64,000 nucleotides of DNA from Pelargonium x hortorum (lineage: Eukaryota > Streptophyta > Magnoliopsida > Geraniales > Geraniaceae). The position numbers were made by a program, and so were the translations under genes. The number at the start of each line of letters is the position of its first letter. Within the stretch, counting starts at the first letter, position 1. Location of the stretch: positions 28,087-92,086 of the forward strand of contig JAYMTJ010000036.1 in NCBI GenBank assembly GCA_036897525.1. The letters are read 5' to 3'. The notes under the pieces were generated by a model, which was given only the letters and a program-made list of their open reading frames with translations, ran no database searches and was not told where the DNA came from. Shown here piece after piece: positions 26,560-37,445 of this stretch.

Positions 26560-27140
26560 CTGGAAGTCCCTCTATCAAAGACCTCTGTCAAATGCCTAGT
26601 AACTCCCTCTTGTACACTCACTAAGACCTGCGCAACAGCCAAAAACAACCCACGGTCTCTGTTCTTTAAATTCCAAAATGGCTTACTCTGAAACCGGAAT
26701 CTAATATCTAAAACTGGACTTCACTTGTGAAATTCTTTAACTCCGGTCCCTAAAGCTCTTTATTATCCTGAATTACCCAGAATCTAGAAAACTAAAACTT
26801 CTAAACTCATTTGAAAAACTAAGCAGACCTATCTCGAATACCTAGCCTAGAGACCTAAGACTATATAGAATATCCTAACTCCCGGAATACGAATCCCACC
26901 GACTAACCCTCACTCGATAAAAGACTTCCAATTTATTTTAAAGTAAATCCTTGCATGACATGACACAGGTTACACACAGGCTATCGTGCTGGCTATATCA
27001 ATACCAGTGAACATAGCCCATCAATACAAGGCAATCTCTATCTGGAATAGTCCCATCTGATAATAAGGCAACTCCCTATTGAACATGAACGGGGAACTCC
27101 TCATTCTGCCTTGTACCACGAGCTCCCTCACTTCTTTAGA
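26560..27140. other. C-rich island (+ strand)
   Basis: The line at 26581 counts 22 C against 8 G, a strong skew compared with neighbouring sequence. Words such as gtgctggctatatcaatacc read on the minus strand like those of the G-rich islands at 36.9 and 61.8 kb. It may be an inverted, diverged member of that group. No gene recognised. Confidence 0.4.
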
Positions 27141-30100
27141 CTCTTAATCTTAAAATTCCGGCTTTTATTCTTTTGCTGTATACTGGACTCAACTGTTAAT
27201 ATAATAATAAACGCAAAGTCCTGTAATTTAAGAAGCATAACTTAATCTAATTACTCATATTTTAATACCATAGTAAAGGTTCCTTTAGTTAGTGAAATCC
27301 TTCTATTAGTTGCTTATATTAATATATTAAAAATAAGTAAACTTATGAGTCTTTTCTGACTTTTACTACTCTAGTATATCTTAGGAGACTGACTCCTTTT
27401 GGACAGTGCAGGCTTGGCCGTGTAATAAAATAAAAAGACTTTTTAAATATCTTGGATTTATCCTTTCTCTTGTGTTGTATTAGAAGAGTGTAGACAATCT
27501 ACGGAATAAGTGTATTTCTAACTGACTAAGCTGGCAAATGAAGTCTAAATTTCTTGTTCTTGAAGAAAAATAACGGGTTTTAATACTAAGGTGTAAAAGG
27601 CTCTTATGGAGGTCCTCTACAAAACGGCAAAAAGCTATAAAAGGAAAGGATAAGGCTCTCTTTACTAGTTTTATAGCGCCAGAGCCCGGTACTAGATGAG
27701 GGGAGAAATGTATTTCAGGGGCGCTACTTTACTAACTTCATTTAGCAAGATTCTCTCTTAAATCTAATACTTAACTAAACTAAGTTATATGTTTCTCTAT
27801 TTAAAGTATAATTCCTGCAAAGCGTAACAAAGTGGAAAATCAGAGTAAGTATCTCGAAGCTGCAGGTTATAGTACCCTTTAATCGTTGGTAATTTCTTAC
27901 TGGAGGTATGACTTTGTCCTTAAATGAGATTCAAAAGTTAGGGAATACTAAATGACTCCGGTATGGGGCACTCTGCAGAAGCATGCATGAAGGGTTGCGC
28001 CTTAATTTTCAAGAATTCTTATTTATAAAGGAGGTTTTATTCGTGAGGAAATCGTGCAGATATCCTTTTGATTTTTTGAGTTTAGTAGAGGGAATCCGGT
28101 TTCTTTGACTAATATGTATTTAAGTTAAGGGTTCACCATCTGTGAGTGGCATAGTATTTTCCTTATTTAAAGAGTATTTATCCCGAGCTGGTCAATAAGG
28201 GTTTTTCCTTGTTACCTTCGGAAAGTCATCTATTAGATACAAAAACGCTAGTAGAAAAAATCACTACTATTTTATTTCCTTTACTTTATTTATCTTTTGT
28301 GTGAAAGCTATTTAATGCAGATTGCAGGGATCTTTCTTTTTTTCATCGGGATACCTTATTTATTAATATAATACTCAGGTATATTAATAAAATATTAATA
28401 TAAAAGGATTCTCGTAGATTAGGACTTTTCTAAAAGACATATTCCTTATCTGTCTTTATGTGGGCTGTATATTTTCTAATAGCAGTACTAGAACTACCAA
28501 AGAAACAGGTATACTTTTCTTGTATTGCTCTAAGACTCCCTTAAATCTAATGCTTTAAACATTAGAATTAGAATCCTTAAATAAAGGGTTACAAAAAAAA
28601 CCCGGGTTAATTTAAAAAGATATTTCTGCAATGAGTCAAAAATGAAAGGGGGGGAAATCCCCGCCCCCAATATTAGTTTTAAATGCTCTGTATTCGTACC
28701 AAAAGAAAGTAAATTAGACAAAGGAATTCGGTCACTCGAGAAAGGAGTCCCTAGCCAGTCAGGTACTCGTAGGATATTCTCCTTTTGGAAAAAAAAGCAA
28801 CCCTTACTTAATAGGTATAGGTGCGGAATCCCTCTTTATATTCGAAAAAAGAAATTTTATATCTTATACATTTTAGAATCTCTTGAAAAGTTAAACGTAC
28901 CTAGATGGATTTTTATAGGTCGGCGGGGATAACCCTAAGACTAAGAGTTTTTTTTAAGGTCCTTTTCCTCTTTGCAAAAAAACAAGCAATAGAATACCCT
29001 TTAATTACTAATTATGAAATTCAAAATCACTTAGATAGATAATAAAGAAAAACAGGATCTAGACAAGAGCTTCAGGGCAGCTTAAGACTCAATTTTGGAA
29101 GGCAGTTAGGTTAGCCCAATCGGAATTCAGCAATTCTTATGTACGAAGGGTTGTAGTCGAGTTAGTGAACACACTAAAATTACGGTAGAGTAAATCAAAA
29201 AAAATCAATAGACAGTCGTGGGTTTGAGCTGGAGGTTGGAAGAGCATTCCTAGTATTATACCCTATAAAAAAAGGGGGATTTCCATAAATTATAAGGAAG
29301 CTATCTAAATACTAAGACTTGGATTCCAAAAAAAAGGTAGTAAATACTTCACATCGAATTCGTACAGTATTTTTTTGACTTTAAGGATTATTTGCGGGAT
29401 AACAGCATTGTGTATCCTTAAGGGAACCTGGCCCTAAAATTGTGTTGTTAACTAAAATAAGGAAAGGAGTAGAAAAGACATTTATTAGATACAGGAGATT
29501 TGATTAGTACTAGAGTTGACTAGACACCCCGAGGAAGAAAGAGAAAAGGATCGAATAACCTTAATTTGCGGGGGTTGTGTTTACAAGAATTTATAGGATA
29601 AAATAGCCGAATAGCTTACACGGAATCCAGTGAATTTTAGGGAGAGTAGGAGTAGTCTAGGGCGGTTAGTATTCGCAAATTTTTTTGAGTCAGGATACAT
29701 ACAACCCCGGATTTTAGCAAGCTAAGGATTCTTTACTTTAAAGAGTTTTATACTTTAAGAAATCTCTTGGTAAACGAGTGCTACACTAATAAAGTTGACT
29801 TTTTACACACTTGGACTCCTCAAAGTTAACCAAAATTCGAGTGCTTTAAAAAGGGGCTCAGAGTAACTCAGGATGCGTGTAATGAAAGAACTTCTCCAGT
29901 TGATGATGAGATTCCGGTTTAATCGCATACAGATAAAGAAAACTCCACAATGCATAATCTGGAATTAATAGGGATTCCGCTATACCGCAGGGCTGTTAAC
30001 AGGAGAATGGGCCTGGGCCTATTTCTGGGGATACAGGCTTCACTTTGAGTAAGATAACTGCTCTCGTAGGCAAACCTAGGATTCTACACTCCTAACAATA

Positions 30101-33100
30101 CAATTGAGATGAGAACTATAAAAAAGAAATTTATCTACAGTTTCTTTCCACTCTTTTGGGATTCCCTAGGGTAAGAATATATAACACAAGCTCTCGCAAA
30201 GTACCAATACCTCATTTTTTTCAGTAACAAAGAATTGATTGCTTTGTTTAACTACAGGATTTCTATAGAGCTTTATTTGACATATTTATAACACCCCTCA
30301 ACCTCTTGCGACATTTACCAAAAACTCTTAACTTAATTCTTTGGGTCGGTAACTTAACTTAGGGGCTGCTTTTTAATTAAAAAAAGATTAGGTTGTCCGG
30401 AATAAAAATAACATATATACTTTTTTTGCATTTGTAGTATACACCGCTTGCATTTGGAATTGCCCGAATAGAAGAAGCGGAAACTAGAGCCTCCTCTAAT
30501 TCTTGAATAGAAATTCATACTTAATCTAACCCTTATATATCATATGCTAGTGAAAAGATTACATTAGAGTAGGAGACTCGCTTAAGTAAGGAGCATTCTG
30601 GCTACACCCTAATTAAGAGGATATGCTCGGGCATAAATTCACAAGATGCTACGTTCAAAAAGCTATAGAATATAAATATGTAAAACAAAAAGCCCCGCTT
30701 AATATATCAGAACCGAGGTAATCCAGACCGGAAATCGCTTAAAAATCAAGTTTCCAGGGGCTACCAGAGGGACCCATGAGGAACATTAAAAAAACCAATA
30801 TCGAAAAGGCTGGGTTAAAGCAATACTTATTGGAGATTAGGTTTAATACCTTTTAATTCTATACCAAGGGCTAGTTATTCTAAGAGTATGTTGATATAAA
30901 AACCCGTGAAACACCTATGCAGTGTCGGAATTAAGAACTCCCTGTCTTTAAAGATTTACGTTAGTATAGTTAAACTTAGAATTTCTTTTATAGCATTGAC
31001 TATTTCATAAATAAGTTTAGACCTTAGAAGGTTTCCGACAAAAAAAAGAGAGATCTAAGCCATGAGTAAGGGAAGGTTTTCGCATATTGCAAGCAGAGAG
31101 TTAAAATGTCCTTTATCCAATCCCGGGAATTCTATTCTTATAACTAGAGCCCATTCATTCTCACTGAGAAAACAAGGGGGCTTTGCCTAACCACCGCTCT
31201 TTCTGGATTTCCAGGTTTATTTAAAGGAAAGTTAATAGCTATAAATTAGAATTATAACGCTTCTAAACGACTTTGACTTTACACGCTTCTGATCGATATG
31301 ATAAAATAAACCCTTCCCTTGTAAACGCGCGGAGTCCCAACAATTTCTAAGTAAGCACTCTCTTTCGATTAAAGGCAACGTGAATACCGGCGGGAACTCC
31401 TAAACAGTGTTACCGGCTTAATCTTATGAACTATTAACTTTTTTTTTCATTAAATTGAGGTCCTTTATGGCTACAGTAATAGATAATTCTTCTGTTTCGG
31501 AAGAGTTCTTAGCTTGCTATCCCATTCGAACATTTACCCATATTCCAGCGATTTTATAATCTGTACTTAATAGCAAGATATTGTACGGGTTTCACTCCAG
31601 TTGTAAAATTGGATATTGGATATAGATATATAAACGAATATCTTAAGGGATGCAAGAGCCTGTAGAGTCACAGGATCCTTTGTGTGGGAATTTATACAAA
31701 TGTAGTGTTATTTTTTTTTTTTGATCTGGGACGAATTTAACTACATAATTATAGTAATAAAAGGATAAAACTACACGATTATACTAAATTCGGAAACCTT
31801 GTTACCAAAGTAGCATTTAGTTTGTCGGGACTAAAAAAAGGTTTAAAGCTTATACTGTTACATACTTGTTATTAAATTTAGGAGTCTAAGTCAATTCTTG
31901 AATCAGCCATCTCTCTTGGAATGATCTAATCTAAGTTTTAGGCTAAAAAAACGAGTCAGGGGAGATCCGGATCAAAAGTGCCCAGAGACATAGGTTCAGC
32001 CGACCTGAAAAGGATACTTGTCACTCTCTCGTCATAGAAAAGTCCCAAGTCTTAATCTAACTCAAAAAACAAAAAATCAGAGTTTCTGTAGAAAACAAAG
32101 TTCTCCGATTCCCTTGGTCCAGGTGTTAATACTTGTCCTATGAACTTACCCACTCAGGATCTCAATTATTAAGGAAATTCTTAGGATGACACACAAAAAA
32201 GTATAAAAGATTGTGGTTCCTCGTTACTCTGGAATAAATAGAGGAAGTCTATAGGAAAAAGCAGTACTGCCGGATGTGTATTGGGAACTAGATAAGATAA
32301 TTAGAGTATCTCGAGTAACAGCAATTAGGAGGTTTTTTTCCATTGGGGAAGTCGAGGTTTCTTAGTTACCTCTATGCGCGGTTTTTGGGCTTATCAATTT
32401 CCTAAGTTTATAAACCTTGAAATTTAATAGAAAAGTGGGTTTGCTTAGTCTAAAATAAGCGAGGGTTATAGGAAATTTTAGTGAGAGTAGGTCCTCGGGC
32501 TGTTATAATCAATGTTGACAGGGTATGTGAGGACTAAGCCGACGACCCGTCTATAGAAGCTCAGATAATTTTAAGTGAATATAACAGTGCACAAACTCAG
32601 CCTTCCTGCGATTATAATGGGCTTCTAAAAAAAACGGAGTATCCAAGGAATAATAGGAAGGCCTAAAAGACTCCGGCCTAGCAGCTTTTTCTAATCCGGG
32701 CCAGTCATAAGGAAATCTTAAGTATATGCGGGGAAGCGTTTATTTTCCTATCAATTACAAAAATTGAGTCTAAATCCAAGGAGAAGCCCCAACTTTCATT
32801 AAAACTCAACCCTAACGTGGGAATTTCAAGATATATAGGCAAATACTAGTTCGGGATCAGTCCTTGGATCCTTTTAAAAATATACAAACATCTAAGTATT
32901 TGTTATGTGCTAGGTTCAGCCATTTCTAAGAACTATCCGGTATTAAAAACTTGTAATCTCCTTTTTGGGTAGTACAAATAGAAAATAGGAACAGGATCTC
33001 GGTTTCTTTAAACCTTCTTGTACAAAGCTCCGACTTAATAAAATGACTAATCGGCGAATCAAATCTATTGAAGGCTAAAACTAATAAGGAACAATTTTAT

Positions 33101-33211
33101 AAAGACCCGAAACATCTCTTTAGGGTATAGAACCGCCCAATTTCCTTCTCATTCTGTATAGATCTTATAAGAATTTGTTAGAAAGGTACTCGCTAAATCC
33201 AAGCTGGATTT
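27141..33211. other. AT-rich non-coding DNA
   Basis: About 6 kb without a recognisable gene. The frame at 28642-28932 (+, 96 codons, ATG) encodes a lysine-rich product I do not recognise, and it overlaps a 63-codon frame on the other strand. A GGGG-AAAT-CCCC hairpin lies near 28651-28662. A 12-T run is at 31711-31722. A partial echo of repeat family A (gggtcggtaa) sits at 30343-30352. Confidence 0.55.
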
Positions 33212-33240
33212 TTTACGGGTAAGATTTGAACCTACAGCAT
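33212..33240 (-). pseudogene. Isolated tRNA T-arm remnant
   Basis: On the minus strand GTAGG-TTCAAAT-CTTAC (plus 33219-33235) is a complete five-base-pair T-arm with one G-T pair and a canonical seven-base loop. No D-arm or anticodon arm could be placed upstream, so this is only the 3' piece of a former tRNA, or chance. Confidence 0.3.
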
Positions 33241-34669
33241 TTTATTACGCGAGGTTGCGTTTTACTTTCGAACGTTTTTGTCCTAGGCAGTTTCCTTTTA
33301 AGCAAGCTTTCTACAAAGCTAGAGAGAGCCAAGGCTTCATTCTATACAAGCGATTTCATTTCTACAGACTTTTTCTCTCTTTTTTGTTCTATGCTCTGGG
33401 GCGACTCTCTAAGAATTTAGAGTATATAGAAAGATAAAGGGGTCATTTTCAAAGGGGCACCTTTCCCGTAAAAAATTAACTAGCTATTTTCATTAAGGTC
33501 TAAAAAAAGAAGCTGGTTTAGAGACTTTTACTACGAAGTTTGTTTGTTGGATGGAGCTATTACTAAGTAAAACCCTTTTCTAAATTTTTCTATTTACAAG
33601 GGACCCCTACCTTTTATCAGGGACTTGTTTTGGATTATTCTTTGTAAAAATCTGAGGCTTACTGTTGTCTCTTACCCCGGCTTAAAATTTCTAAAAGCCC
33701 TCCATTTCTGATTACTTTTTCCATGCTTTAAGGGCACGTTACCAGCAACTTTGTTTAGTACAGGACTGCGAAGAGATTTTCATATTATCTCGTTTAGAGG
33801 CTTTCGCTAATACTCGTTTTGGCTCGACTACCTGATTCAATAGACTCCCCCTTGGTAACAGAACTCTATTTGACTTATCCTTTGGCAGTCTATTTTATGA
33901 TTAGCTATTTTTAGTCAAATCCGGGTTAGACCTTTTATATAAGTAATAATAAGTGCAACCTTTGTCTCAAGGATAATATCTAAAATGAACTCTCAGTTTT
34001 GGGGAAAGCCCCCCGGTCCTGCAATTTGAAACTTAACCGGTATTCTTATCGCTCCCAGAAACCCTAGGGTTCTCGTAGAGAGAGTTTCAGTGAAATCCTA
34101 AGCTTTATCGAGTATTACTTTGACCAAGACTTCTCGAGATATTTACAAGACTCTAGTTCTAGATCCGAGACTTTTGCAACTCTAGCTTGGCTTCGGAACC
34201 ACAAAAAAGAAATTCAAATATGAAGAATATTCAGAATACCCTAAGGAATCCTTTCCTTTAAGCATCTACTTTTTAAAGACTAACCCCGGGTTTGTGAAGC
34301 CCATATTCTTAAAAGCATACGTTTACTCTCTTTAAATTGATTTGTGTCGTTCGACCTTAAACTAAAAAAAAAAGACCAAGCTACACCTATGGGCATGAAA
34401 AAAGAAAAATATTGTATATAAATAAGAAAGGAATCCCCTTTCTTTAATAAAAAAATCGACTGCCAGCGAGAACCCGGCTAAAGGCACAAACATATGAAAT
34501 ACCCCCCCTGTTAATGTCAACCCTAAAGTACTTCTAGGCTTTTTTTTTTTACTTTTAGATTGAAAGAGCTATAACTTACAAGATTCTAGGGCCTGCCTAG
34601 GCCTCGATTCGGCTCTGCAACAAAAAGGAAATCTAGGAACTAATTACATAAAAAGAAGGCAGGGAGTAG
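33241..34669. other. AT-rich non-coding DNA
   Basis: Two overlapping short frames (33226-33420 and 33255-33437) occupy one strand in two phases and match nothing I know. No other feature was recognised. Confidence 0.5.
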
Positions 34670-34800
34670 GTATATTCATATAATATTCTATGGGATTAAC
34701 CTCCTTCACTTCGTTCTGGGTCGGTAAGGTAGATGTACTCAATAACTGGGCATAATCCTCCTATACGATAAACTACAGAGAGCATGGGGAGTGGTATCCC
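34670..34800 (+). repeat. Dispersed repeat family A, copy 1
   Basis: Contains the family's ordered words: tgggattaacctcc, then tcacttcgttctgg, gtcggtaag, atcctcctatacgataaac and acagagagcatgg. Copies at 36.2, 36.8, 45.0, 57.2 and 60.9 kb share these words in the same order and orientation. Function unknown. Confidence 0.55.
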
Positions 34801-35253
34801 TTAAACTGCAATACATCATTATTAAACTACTAGACTCTTTTTTTAATCTATTATCCATAACTATCTAAAATCGAATATAGGGAGAGAATCCTATAAGAAA
34901 ACTCTAACAATTATTATTATTATATACTTTATTTTACCTTTAATACGATACGACTCAGGATTTATCCTTCTTCTAAACGACTAGAAGCTTTAAAATACCA
35001 AATATCGGCTTTTAAAAAAGGGGTTTTATTTTATATTCTAAAAATAATAGACAAGTGTAATAATCTATGACGTAGATTAGTCTAGTCCCTGCGCCTACCT
35101 GAGCAACCTTCTATAGACAGGGTTGTTTTGCCCAATTTATTTAATGGGTAAACTTTTTCTTAGTCATACTTTTGTAGATATAATAACGAGTCCTAAATTC
35201 GCGTAGAATGAAAGCTAGGATTCCTTTTAGTCTATACTAATTAATTTCTAAAG

Positions 35254-35625
35254 TCCTTGCGCCAATCCTTATCTAACAGAGCCTGGACTGAGGATTTTTT
35301 TTAAATGATTTTGTTTCTCTATTTTGAGGTGACAGAAAAGAAAAGAACTAGGACACTAATGAATACCTGCACAAACTAAAGGAATAAGATAGGTGGGTCA
35401 TTCTTCTCAAGAGGTGACTAATCTCTTAAAAAATGAATTTAACTCACACCAAACTAACATGTAAAATTTGATAAAATAGGTTTCTTTCTCTTGTTTGAAC
35501 CCATGACCACTTGGGTAAATCGAACCGACTTAGCAAAATAAAGAACATAACTCTCATATACTAAACAGCTAGGAAAGAAACTAAGTGACTATCATACTAC
35601 AAGAATTGACTAGGTTCTTATAATA
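35254..35625 (+). repeat. Repeat family B, copy 1 (about 370 bp, with tRNA-like core)
   Basis: Pairs with 53191-53567. Both copies begin with a gccaatc-ctaacagag segment and share an exact 17-mer, ttttgtttctctatttt (35309-35325 and 53247-53263). Both then carry a tRNA-like T-arm in the same orientation and end near the shared word taggttcttat. The 17-mer to end-word distance is 302 bases here and 306 in the other copy, which supports one colinear, diverged duplication. Confidence 0.5.
35488..35526 (-). pseudogene. tRNA-like T-arm remnant inside repeat B
   Basis: On the minus strand GTGGTCATGGGTTCAAAC corresponds in position to the T-arm of the fuller remnant in the other B copy at 53.45 kb (GATGTCATTGGTTCAAAT). 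The D-arm word kept there is not recognisable here. This is the more decayed of the two copies. Confidence 0.35.
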
Positions 35626-36184
35626 GATAGAAATGAGGTTAAAATTGAAGTTCTTTATACGATTCTTTAACACCATTAAAGAACTAGGAAAAAGACTAAC
35701 ACTAACTTCAAGACACATCCTAGATTCCTCTGAACTCATAACTCTCCTCTTTGCTTTATGGACTTACTTGACTCATTAAAGAAAGTTCAAACGGAGCTAC
35801 TACTAACCTAACTAAGAGTCGAAAGCACTCTCTAGCAGATCCTGTCCACGGTAGCTAGGAATCCTCTAGCAGGCCCATGGAAGCTAGCCAATTGTAGCTT
35901 TTAGAGTCTATTTCCTTAGTATTTTCCGGAGGATGTAACTCTATAAATATCTTGTCTTAGTTCTAGCGATCCAAGAGCTAGTCTGTACTCTATTGTTTAG
36001 GAATCAACTCTCTTTAGTTCTTGTGACAGTTGTTCTTGACTGTGAAGTTCTTCTTTTATTAGGAACCATGACCTTGTAAGTCGGCAAAAGGTGTTCAAGA
36101 TGAGAGTATAGTCTAAGCTTACCTTGAGGTGAAGTTTTAACTGTCTAGTCATGGTCATGGTGTTGCAGTGCAGCTAGTGTAAGT
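35626..36184. other. Non-coding spacer with a short tandem repeat
   Basis: A 34-base-period imperfect tandem repeat lies at about 35830-35885: ctctagcag at 35830 and 35864, each followed by related words ending in gctag. No gene recognised. Confidence 0.45.
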
Positions 36185-36316
36185 ATTACTATACTGATAT
36201 GACCCTAATGAGTTAACCTCCCTCACTTCCTTACTGGTCGGTAAGATGGATTCCTTCTAATATCTACTAAGTTTGTATCCTCCCATGTCAGTAACTCCAG
36301 AGAACAAGAGGGAAAT
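36185..36316 (+). repeat. Dispersed repeat family A, copy 2
   Basis: Ordered words: actatactgatat, gagttaacctccctcactt, ggtcggtaagatgga, tctactaagtttgtatcctcc and agagaacaagag. Similarity to copy 3 extends upstream for perhaps 100 bases (gttgcag words at about 36164 and 36741). A 71-codon frame overlaps its end and is unrecognised. Confidence 0.6.
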
Positions 36317-36769
36317 ACCTTATATAAATGACTATGCACTATCTCTAACTCTAGCAATTGTACTAGCTTATATTCCTTATATTATCTATTCATTCTTAAC
36401 TGGCTTGCTTGCTACTACGGGTACTGATGACTGGCTGACTCTTACATTAGCGGTTAGCTTCTCTTCCAGGGACTGGTACAGCTACTGACAGGGCTTGCTT
36501 GCTGACTGGGCTGGTTCCTAGAGCTCCAGCTAGGGCTTATGTGCTTTTATGGGACTTCTTTTAATCAGCTTGCTTTAGTGTTCCAGAGCTTAGGAATTGA
36601 AGGATAAAGGCTTAAGGAGAGTCTGTCTTTATTTATGTTACCGGGTTTTCTCTTTCGGCTTTAACGAGATTGGAATTGAAAGATAAAGTAAGGGCTGTTT
36701 CAGAACTTTTGATTTTTGTTTTCAAGTTTTAGTGAAAGTTTTTGCTGTTGCAGGTCTTTATAGTGTGTG

Positions 36770-36902
36770 GTGTACTATACGGATATACTCTAATGGGATT
36801 AACCTCCTAACCAGGAATGGTTACTCGGTAAAAAGGATTTGTTCTATGTACTACTAAGGTTTGTAACCTCATTAATAAAAAGAAAAACAGGGAACATGAG
36901 GT
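36770..36902 (+). repeat. Dispersed repeat family A, copy 3
   Basis: Ordered words: actatacggatatactctaa, gggattaacctcc, ttactcggtaaaaagga, ctactaaggtttgtaacctc and agggaacatgag. It lies about 585 bases from copy 2 in the same orientation, so the intervening DNA may be part of a larger diverged tandem unit. Confidence 0.6.
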
Positions 36903-36904
36903 TT

Positions 36905-37445
36905 ACTTGAAATCCAGTAAGTATCTCTAGCAAGTCCGGTCAATGAAAGTGTAGCTAAAGGAAGTGTTTATCCTGAAAGTAAGGGTTAATGAAAGCCTGT
37001 CCCGGTCTCAGTACCAACCCGTAGAGCACAAGTGCATGCCAAGGAAGTCTAGTCGGTGCTGATGGAGATGGTAAGTGCTATCGATGGATGGACAAAAGCG
37101 AGGAAGTGTTCTCTCTTCCGATAAAAAGGTAAAGATGGTGAACTGGTCTAAGTGGTCGCTGTCTGTGGTGTAGGAAGTATCCCTGTCTCAATAGCTGTAC
37201 CTGAGCTGTTCCTGTGTCAGTAGGAATCAACCTGTCATTAAGAGAGTTCCTGTCAATGTCATTAGAACAAAGACAGTTATCCTTTGCTCAGCCATCCCTT
37301 ACCTGCTTACAAGCTACAGAATTCCTAAGAAAATGGAGTGGGATAGAAAGAGAGTTCACTGTCGAATCTTCTCTACTGTCCAAGAAATCTGTATTCAATA
37401 TTCTTTGCCTTCAATTCCAAAAGAACTTATTGAATATCCTTTAGT
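36905..37445. other. G-rich island, non-coding
   Basis: The line at 37081 counts about 43% G+C, with G exceeding C. Words such as ggtaagtgctat (37070-37081) and gtgcatgccaaggaag recur at 48664 and, slightly changed, near 50717. A 76-codon frame at 37214-37444 is unrecognised. Confidence 0.4.

Noticed and set aside
28642-28932. 96-codon lysine-rich frame as a gene
   Set aside because: Overlaps an antisense frame, lies in ordinary AT-rich DNA, and matches nothing I know.
29215-29260. T-arm-like word followed by a D-arm-like word, read as a permuted tRNA
   Set aside because: Neither arm pairs convincingly and no acceptor halves are found at the join, so chance is simpler.
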